DNA from: Patescibacteria group bacterium
Lineage (GTDB): Bacteria > Patescibacteriota > Patescibacteriia > UBA9934 > GWF2-40-263
Assembly (NCBI GenBank): GCA_004298405.1
Contig: SCSL01000092.1
Coordinates: 1 to 6,287 of the forward strand
Direction of reading: 5' to 3'
Length of the DNA stretch: 6,287 bases
Position numbers and translations under genes: made by a program. The notes under the pieces were generated by a model that made no database searches, had not been told where the DNA came from, and saw nothing but the letters and a program-made list of their open reading frames with translations. The stretch's first letter is position 1. Each line of letters begins with the position of its first letter. This document shows, one piece after another, positions 1 through 5,829 of this stretch.

Positions 1-8
1 GCCTGAGA

Positions 9-26
9 GTCGTATTTGCATACGAC
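9..26. other. Perfect 7-bp hairpin near the left edge
   Basis: GTCGTAT (9-15) and ATACGAC (20-26) form a perfect inverted repeat around a TTGC loop. No T-run follows on either strand, so it is not a convincing intrinsic terminator. No gene is visible in positions 1-127; this hairpin and the pair at 85-120 are the only structure seen there. It could belong to the 3' end of the transcript that carries the tRNA, or be a protein-binding palindrome. Confidence 0.4.
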
Positions 27-84
27 CTTAAGCCTATCCTATCGTTGTCTGTATTCCCAAGTACCTCCGCGCATGGGCATTCAC

Positions 85-120
85 CCACGGGCAGAGCCCG
101 TGGCCCCCTGCTGAGAGCAG
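85..120 (-). terminator. Two tandem hairpins downstream of tRNA-Thr
   Basis: CTGCT-GAG-AGCAG (108-120) and CCACGGGC-AGA-GCCCGTGG (85-103) are two perfect inverted repeats. They lie 7 to 43 bases beyond the encoded CCA of the minus-strand tRNA. Their position suggests 3'-end processing or termination of the tRNA/operon transcript. Neither is followed by a T-run, so intrinsic termination is not shown and the terminator label is tentative. Confidence 0.3.
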
Positions 121-127
121 AGTGGGA

Positions 128-203
128 TGGAGCCACTGGGCGGACTCGAACCGCCGACCTCTGCTTTACGAAAGCATTGCTCTACCGACTGAGCTACAGT
201 GGC
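128..203 (-). tRNA. tRNA-Thr (anticodon CGU), CCA encoded
   Basis: The minus strand folds into a complete 76-nt cloverleaf. The 7-bp acceptor stem pairs GCCACTG with CAGTGGC, the D stem pairs GCTC with GAGC, the anticodon loop is TTCGTAA, and the T stem pairs GGCGG with CCGCC around TTCGAGT. The anticodon CGT (complement of 168-170) reads ACG, which means threonine. The acceptor pairs G1-C72 and C2-G71 and the anticodon bases G35/U36 agree with known threonine identity elements. CCA is encoded at 130-128. Two details stand out: the discriminator is U73 rather than the A73 of E. coli tRNA-Thr, and the top of the anticodon stem (27-43) is an A-G mismatch. It lies 42 bases downstream of the foldase gene on the same strand and may share its transcript. 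Confidence 0.96.
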
Positions 204-245
204 ATGGGCGGTAGAATCGTAACAGACTTGATGCTGAATTTCAAA

Positions 246-1202
246 CTATTCCTCTCCCACGTAGCGCTTTACCTTTACGGTTGTAAGATATTCATCCACA
301 ACCTCTTCAAGCGAGACCTTTGGCACCGTGATGGACAAGAGGTGCAGTTGTGTATCTTCCCCCGCGACAATTTTCTCTTCAAGTTTAAACACGGCGTATC
401 CTTCTGGGAGATCAACGATCCCCGTTATTTGCCCTTCCTCAAGCGCTGTGACCTGGCTTGCCCAGGTATCCGGGATGACAGACGCTTTCACATATCCAAG
501 ATCCGATTCAATGGCGTCAAACCCTGCGTGCACCTCTTTCGCGACCGTGGCAAAATCTTCCCCTGTCTGGACACGAGCATAGGCTGTATCGATGAGTTCT
601 TTGCGCGACTGTTGTGCCTGTGTGTCTGCTAACACCGCATCGGTCATTTGAAGCGCTAACACAATGGACTCCACAATGCGCGTTTTGAATTCTTCCGGGG
701 TCCATCCAAATGTCTCAAGAAGATTTTGCGCAAACGCTTCTTCTCCATCTTGAGCGATCACGTCTTGATAATACTGCTCAACACGGTCTGTATCCAACTC
801 CACACCATATTCAACCGCGAGTTTCTGAATCGCAATCTTATTGACCAGCGTATCTGCAATCGCGATCTCGAGTTGATCGGATGGTGGAGCTTGCTCACCA
901 AGATCTCCAAAATATTTCTGGAGCGCATCGTATTCGATGAGAAACTCTTTGATGGTTACCGTCTTGCCGTCAACCGACAGAGCGGGGTATGGGATGAATC
1001 CCGACATGGTTCGAACAAGATTATCGGTAACTGGTCGGGCGTAGACCTGCATGGTTACAAGAATAAACACCACAACGATCGCCAAGACCCCAATCGCGAG
1101 CTTTCCTTTGGGAGTTAAAAGAACCTTCTTCCAAACGGGTGACGGAGCAGGTGTCGGTTCTTGTGGCATTGACTCGGGTGTTGAAAAAGGAACATCAGTC
1201 AT
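246..1202 (-). CDS. Membrane-anchored SurA/parvulin-like foldase
   Basis: 318 residues. A proline-rich cytoplasmic head (about 1-30) precedes one transmembrane helix (about 34-55), so the rest should lie outside the membrane. Residues about 75-200 are helical and resemble the SurA N-terminal chaperone region (VDGKTVTIKEF, then long helices). Residues about 205-278 resemble the later part of a PpiC parvulin domain: GEDFATVAKE, then DLGYVKAS, then ALEEGQITGIVDLPEGYAVFKLEEK. The usual opening strand with its histidine (HILV-like) is absent before this segment; a similar strand, LHLLSITV, comes after it at 287-294. Family members assist folding of exported proteins; isomerase activity here is uncertain. 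ATG 1202 was chosen because it overlaps the upstream stop by 8 bases; ATGs at 1217 and 1268 are alternatives. No strong Shine-Dalgarno is visible, which fits translational coupling. Last gene of a four-gene operon. Confidence 0.75.
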   Translation of the reverse strand: MTDVPFSTPESMPQEPTPAPSPVWKKVLLTPKGKLAIGVLAIVVVFILVTMQVYARPVTDNLVRTMSGFIPYPALSVDGKTVTIKEFLIEYDALQKYFGDLGEQAPPSDQLEIAIADTLVNKIAIQKLAVEYGVELDTDRVEQYYQDVIAQDGEEAFAQNLLETFGWTPEEFKTRIVESIVLALQMTDAVLADTQAQQSRKELIDTAYARVQTGEDFATVAKEVHAGFDAIESDLGYVKASVIPDTWASQVTALEEGQITGIVDLPEGYAVFKLEEKIVAGEDTQLHLLSITVPKVSLEEVVDEYLTTVKVKRYVGEE

Positions 1203-1653
1203 ACTCGGCAAGGGCATTAAAAGCTTGTTTATCGAAGAAGTAATACCACCACTTCTGTGGGTTGGCAACCACTACATCCGTCCCCTCGTCTTCCAGGACA
1301 TACCCAAGTGGATCATTTGGATCGCTTATCGCCGCCTCTGTCTGTTGATTCGTCTCGTCTTGAATCACCACGACGGTTTCACCCGGTTTCTTTAAGCCAA
1401 GTTTGAGACGAGCCTCTCGTTCGATATAGGATTCTGTCTGCAGAGCCGTCTTGAGCTCAGACAAATCGATGTTCGTCGCGGTGAGCGAGTCTGCTTGCGT
1501 TTGAAGAACCGCAATCTCTGCTCCGATCGCTCGACTGCGCACGATTTCACGCGAGAGCGCGACCCCCACAAATGCGATAACCAAAATATTGACGACGAGA
1601 AGAAGTCGCCAACGAATCAATCGAGCAAGAAAAGTTTCTCTAGGTGATGGCAT
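1195..1653 (-). CDS. DivIC/FtsB-like septum formation initiator protein
   Basis: 152 residues. A short cytoplasmic N-terminus with RLIRWR precedes a single transmembrane helix (about 16-35) and then a coiled coil (about 38-75). The hallmark that follows, YIEREARLKLGLKKPGETVVVI (77-98), matches the FtsB/DivIC pattern in which R-KLG-KPGE ends the coiled coil. Family members are bitopic divisome proteins that bind FtsL and FtsQ/DivIB at the septum. The tail from about 100 is acidic and ends in an aromatic cluster, QKWWYYFFDKQAF (133-145). It is longer than in typical FtsB. Start ATG 1653 puts the TM helix close to the N-terminus and overlaps the upstream gene by 14 bases; ATG 1686 would add 11 residues. 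The TGA stop lies inside the start region of the foldase gene. Confidence 0.78.
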   Translation of the reverse strand: MPSPRETFLARLIRWRLLLVVNILVIAFVGVALSREIVRSRAIGAEIAVLQTQADSLTATNIDLSELKTALQTESYIEREARLKLGLKKPGETVVVIQDETNQQTEAAISDPNDPLGYVLEDEGTDVVVANPQKWWYYFFDKQAFNALAEYD

Positions 1654-2152
1654 GAGGATCGTGGCGGACTTGGCTCCGAAGGTCATTAATCAAATCTGCC
1701 AACGGTTCTGGTCGGTGGACGTACTCAATCTGGATGTCCGCCGCAGAACCTTGGAGTTGCATCTTGAGCGTCCCATAGCGAGCGATCGTTGGGACAATCC
1801 CTTTCACCTGTACGCTTACTTCGTCCATATGCTCGTATCGAGCCTCCGTGACAACACGATGAAAAAACCCTCGCTGGTCATAATCAATGACACGCATGTC
1901 TGTCACAAGAAAAACCGTTCGAACCCACATGAGATACTGGCGCGACAAGAGGATCAATCCCGATAACAACCAAACGAAAAATATCGCAACCCCCCATCCT
2001 CTCAGCCTCCACAAGGGAAAGAGGAAAAAAAAGGGAAGAACCGTCCAAAGAGTGCCAAGAACAAATTTCCACAGGCGTGGAATCAGCGTCGTGTGGACGA
2101 CTTCAAGCACTTGTTCACGAGCTTTTAATTCAATGTATCTAGGTGCTTCCAT
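1640..2152 (-). CDS. Two-TM bacterial PH-domain membrane protein
   Basis: 170 residues. After a short soluble N-terminus (MEAPRYIELKAREQVLEVVH) come two hydrophobic helices (about 29-49 and 53-72). A cytoplasmic beta-rich domain (about 75-160) contains FLVTDMRVIDYDQRGFFHRVV and ends in a helix, PLADLINDLRSQV. This is the usual layout of bacterial PH-like (bPH2, YdbS-type) membrane proteins, in which VTDxRVI follows the TM hairpin. Their biochemical role is generally unknown, so no function is assigned. ATG 2152 was chosen because it overlaps the Mur ligase stop by 14 bases, repeating the spacing of the next gene pair; an upstream ATG at 2236 would add 28 residues of poor character. No Shine-Dalgarno is obvious, so translation is probably coupled. 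Confidence 0.75.
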   Translation of the reverse strand: MEAPRYIELKAREQVLEVVHTTLIPRLWKFVLGTLWTVLPFFFLFPLWRLRGWGVAIFFVWLLSGLILLSRQYLMWVRTVFLVTDMRVIDYDQRGFFHRVVTEARYEHMDEVSVQVKGIVPTIARYGTLKMQLQGSAADIQIEYVHRPEPLADLINDLRSQVRHDPHAIT

Positions 2153-3494
2153 AACGTGTATTGAGAGCGCGCCGCGCGGCGCTCCGATCATCCCAGGGAA
2201 TCTTTTTTCCTTGAGCAACGGCCATGACTGGTTCACTTCCCTTCCCGGTAATCAAGATCAGATCATCTGGCTGAGCAATCTTCACGGCAAAATCAATCGC
2301 TGATTGCCGATCCACAATTCGATACAGATTTACCCCGTCCATTTTTCCACTCATCCCAGAGGCGTCAGCGACCTCATTGATAATGTTCAACGGATCTTCA
2401 TCATACGGATCCTCATTGGTCACGATCACGATATCGTCCTGTTGTGCCGCCATCTCCCCAAGTGTTTTGCGTCGTGCCACATCTCGTCCCCCACCCGCGC
2501 TCCCAAGAATATGAATAAGACGTCCGATTCGACCTCCCCCGCGCATTAATTCAATCACCTCATACACCGCCCTGAGCGCGGCTGGCTCATACGCGTAATC
2601 AACGATGATCGTAAACGGTTGACCCTCATCGACTTTCTCAAGTCTGCCAGGAACCGATTTAAGCTCCTCGACTCCCCGTCGAATAGTCTCCTGATCAACA
2701 CCCAAGATCGAAAGTACCGTCATCGCTACCAGTGTGTTTTCAAGATAGAATCGTCCGATAGGTCTGAGATGCACAGGCTTCCCATTCCAGAAAAACGTCG
2801 TACACGTTCCTTCAAAAGCAACTTCTGCGGCAAGCACGGGAGTTGTGTTCAATCGTGTCTGGAGCTCCGGTTGTGCTCCCTTCCATGAACACCCACCCCA
2901 ACGATCCGCCTCAAACAATAAAAAATACTCCGCATATGGATCATCAAGGTTCACCACGATCGACTTCTCGATCTCACGCGCATCGATGTGCTTGCGGGGT
3001 AAGCGACTCAAATACGCAAACAATTTCCCTTTTGCGGATTTATAATTTTCAAATCCTCCATGAGCCTCAATGTGCTCGGGTGTGAGGTTGGTGAATGCGA
3101 GCACATCATAGCTGATCCCGATATGTCGGAACTGCGAAATTCCCTGTGAGGATGTTTCGATAATGGCGTACCGACAACCCGCAGAAACCATCTCGCGCAA
3201 AAGTTTCTGTGTTCGGAATCGACCGAGCATGGTCATCTTTTGATCGTTTACCCATTCACGATCCGCCACCTTAAAACTGGCGGTGGTCGTCCAGCCCACC
3301 CGCTCGCCCGCGGATTCAAGCAAACGTCCGATGAATTGAACGGTCGTCGATTTCCCATTCGTCCCCGTCACACCAATCACGATCAATTGCTCAGACGGAT
3401 GTCGATACAAAAAGGCCGCCAGACGGGCAAGCAGGTAATGATATGCGCCGATGAGCGGCTCAGGAATGGTTGAACGAAAAACAGCCTTCAACAT
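2139..3494 (-). CDS. Mur ligase family protein (MurE-like, no N-terminal domain)
   Basis: 451 residues. The ATP-binding P-loop GTNGKST is at 44-50. FTNLTPEHIEAHGGFENYKSAK follows at 134-155; K155 falls where Mur ligases carry the carbamylated lysine. The central ATPase domain also shows ETSSQG (113-118) and NLDDP (182-186). A C-terminal ligase domain follows, with PGRLEKV (282-288), GSAGGGRD (331-338) and TNEDPYDEDP (359-368). MurE adds the third amino acid to UDP-MurNAc-dipeptide in the cytoplasm. In E. coli MurE the P-loop is preceded by a UDP-binding domain of about 100 residues. Here only about 40 residues precede it and they look like an amphipathic or hydrophobic helix (IGAYHYLLARLAAFLY), so the substrate may differ. 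The DNPR substrate motif is replaced by EDPY. ATG 3494 is the first in-frame start giving a family-like N-terminus; the frame stays open upstream only by chance. First gene of the overlapping operon. Confidence 0.85.
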   Translation of the reverse strand: MLKAVFRSTIPEPLIGAYHYLLARLAAFLYRHPSEQLIVIGVTGTNGKSTTVQFIGRLLESAGERVGWTTTASFKVADREWVNDQKMTMLGRFRTQKLLREMVSAGCRYAIIETSSQGISQFRHIGISYDVLAFTNLTPEHIEAHGGFENYKSAKGKLFAYLSRLPRKHIDAREIEKSIVVNLDDPYAEYFLLFEADRWGGCSWKGAQPELQTRLNTTPVLAAEVAFEGTCTTFFWNGKPVHLRPIGRFYLENTLVAMTVLSILGVDQETIRRGVEELKSVPGRLEKVDEGQPFTIIVDYAYEPAALRAVYEVIELMRGGGRIGRLIHILGSAGGGRDVARRKTLGEMAAQQDDIVIVTNEDPYDEDPLNIINEVADASGMSGKMDGVNLYRIVDRQSAIDFAVKIAQPDDLILITGKGSEPVMAVAQGKKIPWDDRSAARRALNTRYGST

Positions 3495-3583
3495 AGGCTG
3501 TTCTATTTTATCATAATTTTCTTCTTCACTTTCTAAGATTCCCAGACGACGGGAGAATCCCCATCTGCGAGTCTTGGAAAGTC
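3495..3583 (-). promoter_or_regulatory. Leader of the Mur-ligase operon with a weak promoter candidate
   Basis: This AT-rich stretch upstream of the Mur ligase is the only non-coding backbone sequence ahead of the operon. Read on the minus strand, TATGAT (3515-3510) could be a -10 and TTAGAA (3536-3531) a poor -35, but the 15-base spacer is short. An imperfect inverted repeat, GATTCCC (3537-3543) with GGGAGAATC (3551-3559), lies just upstream. No clear Shine-Dalgarno precedes the start. If the GC-rich block is an insertion, it may have separated the operon from its original promoter. Confidence 0.25.
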
Positions 3584-3619
3584 GGCCGTTGCCACACGCG
3601 TAGGTGTGTGACAACGGCC
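3584..3619 (-). terminator. Strong 14-bp hairpin downstream of the cassette
   Basis: On the minus strand GGCCGTTGTCACAC pairs with GTGTGGCAACGGCC through all 14 positions (one T-G wobble) around an 8-base loop. It sits 26 bases beyond the stop of the 501-residue gene and ahead of the Mur operon. The following bases, GACTTTCC, give only a weak T-run, so it could terminate leftward transcription or protect the 3' end. It marks the point where composition returns to the backbone. Confidence 0.5.
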
Positions 3620-3625
3620 AGCTTG
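3616..3625 (+). repeat. Left copy of 10-base direct repeat GGCCAGCTTG
   Basis: GGCCAGCTTG here is repeated exactly at 5830-5839, in the same orientation, at the other edge of the GC-rich block. Flanking bases do not match. It could be a target-site duplication or attachment core, or a coincidence between two G+C-rich edges. It overlaps the end of the 14-bp hairpin. Confidence 0.4.
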
Positions 3626-3626
3626 T

Positions 3627-3643
3627 GCCCCGCGTTACGGGGC
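3627..3643 (-). other. 6-bp GC hairpin next to a stop codon
   Basis: GCCCCG (3627-3632) and CGGGGC (3638-3643) form a perfect stem around a 5-base loop. It begins two bases after the TAA stop of the 501-residue gene. No T-run follows. Together with the 14-bp hairpin beyond it, this gives two stacked structures at the gene's 3' end, matching the hairpin that follows the DUF1874-like gene. Confidence 0.5.
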
Positions 3644-3645
3644 GA

Positions 3646-5151
3646 TTATTGAGGCTTGCCCGAGACTCTCGCCGCGCCTCCGAAGAGACTGGAGAGGTCG
3701 AGCTTGCCGGGATCAGTGGGCTTGGGCTTGGGGCTGTTGAGACCCCAGCCGTTGCCGACCGGCGGCGAAGTCGAGACACCTGACATGCCTCGACGACCGT
3801 CCCACTGCTCGGCGAGCTCCTCCTGGATCAGCCGCACCGTCCGCTCCTGGGCGGGGGTGAGCGTCTCCGGGCGGTGGACGACCGTGAACTCGTGGGGCGC
3901 GGCCGTGTAGGCCTTGCTCCACTTGATCACGAGTTCGCCACGGCAGATCTGCCGCCAGCGCTGCGTCCCCTCTTCGGAGTACCGCGGGCGCGGGCAGTCG
4001 ATCTCGTCGCGCTCGCGCAGGCTCCCGTCCGGCCGGATGACCCAACCGTCGCCCGCGTCGGTCGAACCGCCGCGCCGCTTCCAGATCTCCACATTCTGCG
4101 GGAGACCCATCGCAGCCGCTTCGGCCTCGAGCACCGCCTGCTTGGCTTCGGCGTCGGCCCTGCGGCGCGCTTCGACGGCCTCCTGCTCCTTCTGGACGAT
4201 CTTGGCCTCGAACTTGGCCAGCCCGTCCTCGGAGTAGGTGTCGCCGTAGTAGTAGTCGCCGAGCCGGACCGACTCCTCTCCGAACTCGACCGTGAGGCCG
4301 AGCGCTTCCGTCCGGGGCTTGAGAGCCTCGAACTTCGGCTGGAAGGCGTCGCGGGTCGCCTGCCTGCGCTGCTTCTCGGCGATCTCGGCCTCGGACTGCT
4401 CGACGTGCCGCTCCACGCGGGCCACGTTCTCCTCGCTGTAGAGCTGCGTCTGCCAGCTCCACTTGAAGGAGACCTCTCCGAGCTCCACGACCTCGCGACC
4501 GAGAGCAGTGAGACGAGCGTTGACGGCCTCGAGGCGAACCCCGAGTCCGGCGTCCTTGGCCGCCTTGCTCGCGCTTTCGGCTTCCGCCTTGGCGCGGGCA
4601 TCGGCGTCGGCCTTGGCCTGCCGGAGCTTGGCGCGCTCCTCGTCCTGGCGGCGCATCTCCTCCGCCTTCCGCTTCTGGTCGCCTTCCGACGCTGCCGGCT
4701 TCTCCGACGAGTCGATGAAGTAGGCCGACCGACAGTGGTAGCTGCCGGACTTGCGGAACGCGGCCTCGACGGCCGGAGCCAACTTCTCGTCGATCGGCTT
4801 GTCCCACTCGCCGCGGGAGAAGGTGTTGAGCACCTCCACCTCGGCGGTGGCCTCGAACTTCTCGCCGTTGACGTCCTTGACGGACGTCGCGACGATCCGC
4901 CGGATGGTCGCCGACTCGCGCTCGCCGCGCCGCACGGAAGCGGTCACGACATGGAACCCCTTGTCCACACCGATCAAGGCGTGGTTGCCGCAGGCGAGGT
5001 GTCCCCCGCGCGGCATGTAGATCGGACGGCGGGGCTCCCCATTCCGTCCGGTGATGATCGTGGCGCTGCCGCCGGAGGTCATCCCGCCTCCCGACTCCCA
5101 CATCGCCGGGAACCCGCGCTTCGTCGTGTCGATCGTGATCTTCGTGGTCAT
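3646..5151 (-). CDS. Uncharacterised coiled-coil protein with duplicated module
   Basis: 501 residues; family not recognised. The N-terminal region (about 1-147) is globular and glycine-rich, with GGGMTSGGSATIITG (21-35), RGGHLACGNHALIGVDKG (48-65) and a cysteine at SYHCRSAYF (137-145). A highly charged Ala/Glu/Arg/Lys helix (about 150-200) follows. Two similar modules come next: about 207-262 (LTALGREVVELGEVSF, then YSEEN, then a charged helix) and about 275-331 (TEALGLTVEFGEESVRLG, then YSEDG, then a charged helix). A C-terminal region contains YSEEGTQRW (391-399) and CRGELVIKWSKAY (403-415). The tail is rich in Gly, Pro and Ser. No signal peptide or membrane helix is seen, so it is probably cytoplasmic. 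ATG 5151 is preceded by AGAAGG seven bases upstream; ATG 5208 would add 19 residues without a good ribosome site. It lies 312 bases downstream of the DUF1874-like gene on the same strand. A viral structural or scaffold role is possible but unproven. Confidence 0.75.
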   Translation of the reverse strand: MTTKITIDTTKRGFPAMWESGGGMTSGGSATIITGRNGEPRRPIYMPRGGHLACGNHALIGVDKGFHVVTASVRRGERESATIRRIVATSVKDVNGEKFEATAEVEVLNTFSRGEWDKPIDEKLAPAVEAAFRKSGSYHCRSAYFIDSSEKPAASEGDQKRKAEEMRRQDEERAKLRQAKADADARAKAEAESASKAAKDAGLGVRLEAVNARLTALGREVVELGEVSFKWSWQTQLYSEENVARVERHVEQSEAEIAEKQRRQATRDAFQPKFEALKPRTEALGLTVEFGEESVRLGDYYYGDTYSEDGLAKFEAKIVQKEQEAVEARRRADAEAKQAVLEAEAAAMGLPQNVEIWKRRGGSTDAGDGWVIRPDGSLRERDEIDCPRPRYSEEGTQRWRQICRGELVIKWSKAYTAAPHEFTVVHRPETLTPAQERTVRLIQEELAEQWDGRRGMSGVSTSPPVGNGWGLNSPKPKPTDPGKLDLSSLFGGAARVSGKPQ

Positions 5152-5463
5152 CTGATTTCCTTCTGCTCGTGTTCGTTCGGACGTGCCTGTTATGGCCTTC
5201 GGACGCAAGCGGGCCTATCCCGCCTTTGTCCTATCCGGTGAACGTGAGCTGCGTGTCCAGGTTGAACAGCACTCGAACCGCCATGTTTTGACGGGCCAAG
5301 TGCTGACCACCTGGACCATGTGAAGGACCTCTCATCTCGCACCACCAAGTGATGCGGGAAGTTGAGGTCCCGGCCGTTGCGAAGTGCATCGCATTGGCCG
5401 GGCTCGTCGGGAAGAGTGTCCTCGTTTGTCCGCGTATCCCGTACGCGGTGAGGTTTGAGGGAT
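5152..5463 (-). other. Structured 312-base gap between the cassette genes
   Basis: No convincing gene is present. Three inverted repeats stand out. CCGCGTA/TACGCGG (5430-5448) is a perfect 7-bp stem 15 bases after the DUF1874-like stop. CCCGGCC/GGCCGGG (5369-5402) is a 7-bp stem enclosing a second stem, GCGA/TCGC. GCGGG/CCCGC (5209-5223) is a 5-bp stem. The Shine-Dalgarno of the next gene is at 5159-5164. A weak 52-codon frame (5231-5389, minus) exists without a ribosome site; only its last 17 codons look coding. The gap could hold a processed or regulatory RNA that separates expression of the two genes. Confidence 0.45.
5430..5448 (-). terminator. Perfect 7-bp hairpin after the DUF1874-like gene
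   Basis: CCGCGTA (5430-5436) and TACGCGG (5442-5448) pair perfectly around TCCCG. It lies 15 bases beyond the TAG stop on the minus strand. There is no T-run (ACAAACGAGG follows), so it may be a weak terminator, an RNA-stability element or part of a larger fold. Confidence 0.35.
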
Positions 5464-5811
5464 CTAGCCCTCGGAGACCGACCAGAGCGAGAAGTCGAAC
5501 TTCGCGCCGTCGATCTCGGCCTGCGTGTACTCGTGCCGCCCCTCGAGGCGCGGCAAGCCGGACACGCCCATCACCAGGAGCCGGTCGCCGAAGCCGAGCT
5601 TCACGACGGGGGCCTTCACCGGGATGGCCACATCGATTCCGAAACGCGACTGCATCGCGTCGATCGAGGCCTTGTGGGAGGGGTTGAGGCAGGGCTCGAT
5701 GCCCTCCGCGATGACCCCCTTGGCCTGCTCGGGGGTGAGCTCGCGCTTGCCGATCGCGCAGCTGCCGGGGAACATGGACGGGGCGACGCCGAAGCCGAAG
5801 AACGTACGCAT
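5464..5811 (-). CDS. DUF1874 / STIV B116-like protein, candidate ring nuclease
   Basis: 115 residues, the usual size for DUF1874. Aligned by eye from memory with the family (SIRV1 gp29 type), the order of elements matches: an N-terminal strand and loop (MRTFFGFGVAPSMFPG), LTPEQAKGVI (25-34) for the 'ITxxEAKELV' helix, SHKASIDAMQSRFGIDVAIP (45-64) for 'GHxATAELLSxxLGVxVP', FGDRLLVM (74-81) for 'GDRILAF', RLEG (88-91) for 'RLPEG', and TQAEIDGAKFDFSLW (96-110) for the C-terminal 'EELEKIGYELWL' element. Viral AcrIII-1 members of this family cleave cyclic tetra-adenylate and so block type III CRISPR signalling. The catalytic histidine is kept (H46), but the GHxxT motif reads SHxxS. ATG 5811 has a near-ideal AGGAGG (5817-5822, complement) five bases upstream; the longer frame to 5895 lacks one. 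GC-rich codon use matches the 501-residue gene and not the backbone. Confidence 0.7.
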   Translation of the reverse strand: MRTFFGFGVAPSMFPGSCAIGKRELTPEQAKGVIAEGIEPCLNPSHKASIDAMQSRFGIDVAIPVKAPVVKLGFGDRLLVMGVSGLPRLEGRHEYTQAEIDGAKFDFSLWSVSEG

Positions 5812-5829
5812 TTGTGCCTCCTGTAGGTG

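Noticed and set aside
3495..3779. Upstream extension of the Mur ligase frame by 95 residues
   Set aside because: The extra residues are arginine- and serine-rich, run antisense-free into the 3' end of the cassette gene in another frame, and have no Mur-like content. The family-like sequence begins at ATG 3494.
3713..5241. Long open frames on both strands over the 501-residue gene (for example 3874-5241 plus, 3713-5101 minus)
   Set aside because: GC-rich sequence keeps alternative frames open. Their translations are low-complexity Arg/Gly or Leu/Val/Asp runs, and only the 3646-5151 frame has a Shine-Dalgarno and a domain-like protein.
5255..5290. A second tRNA suggested by GGTTCGAGT on the minus strand
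   Set aside because: The flanking bases do not form a T stem, and no acceptor, D or anticodon arm can be built around it.
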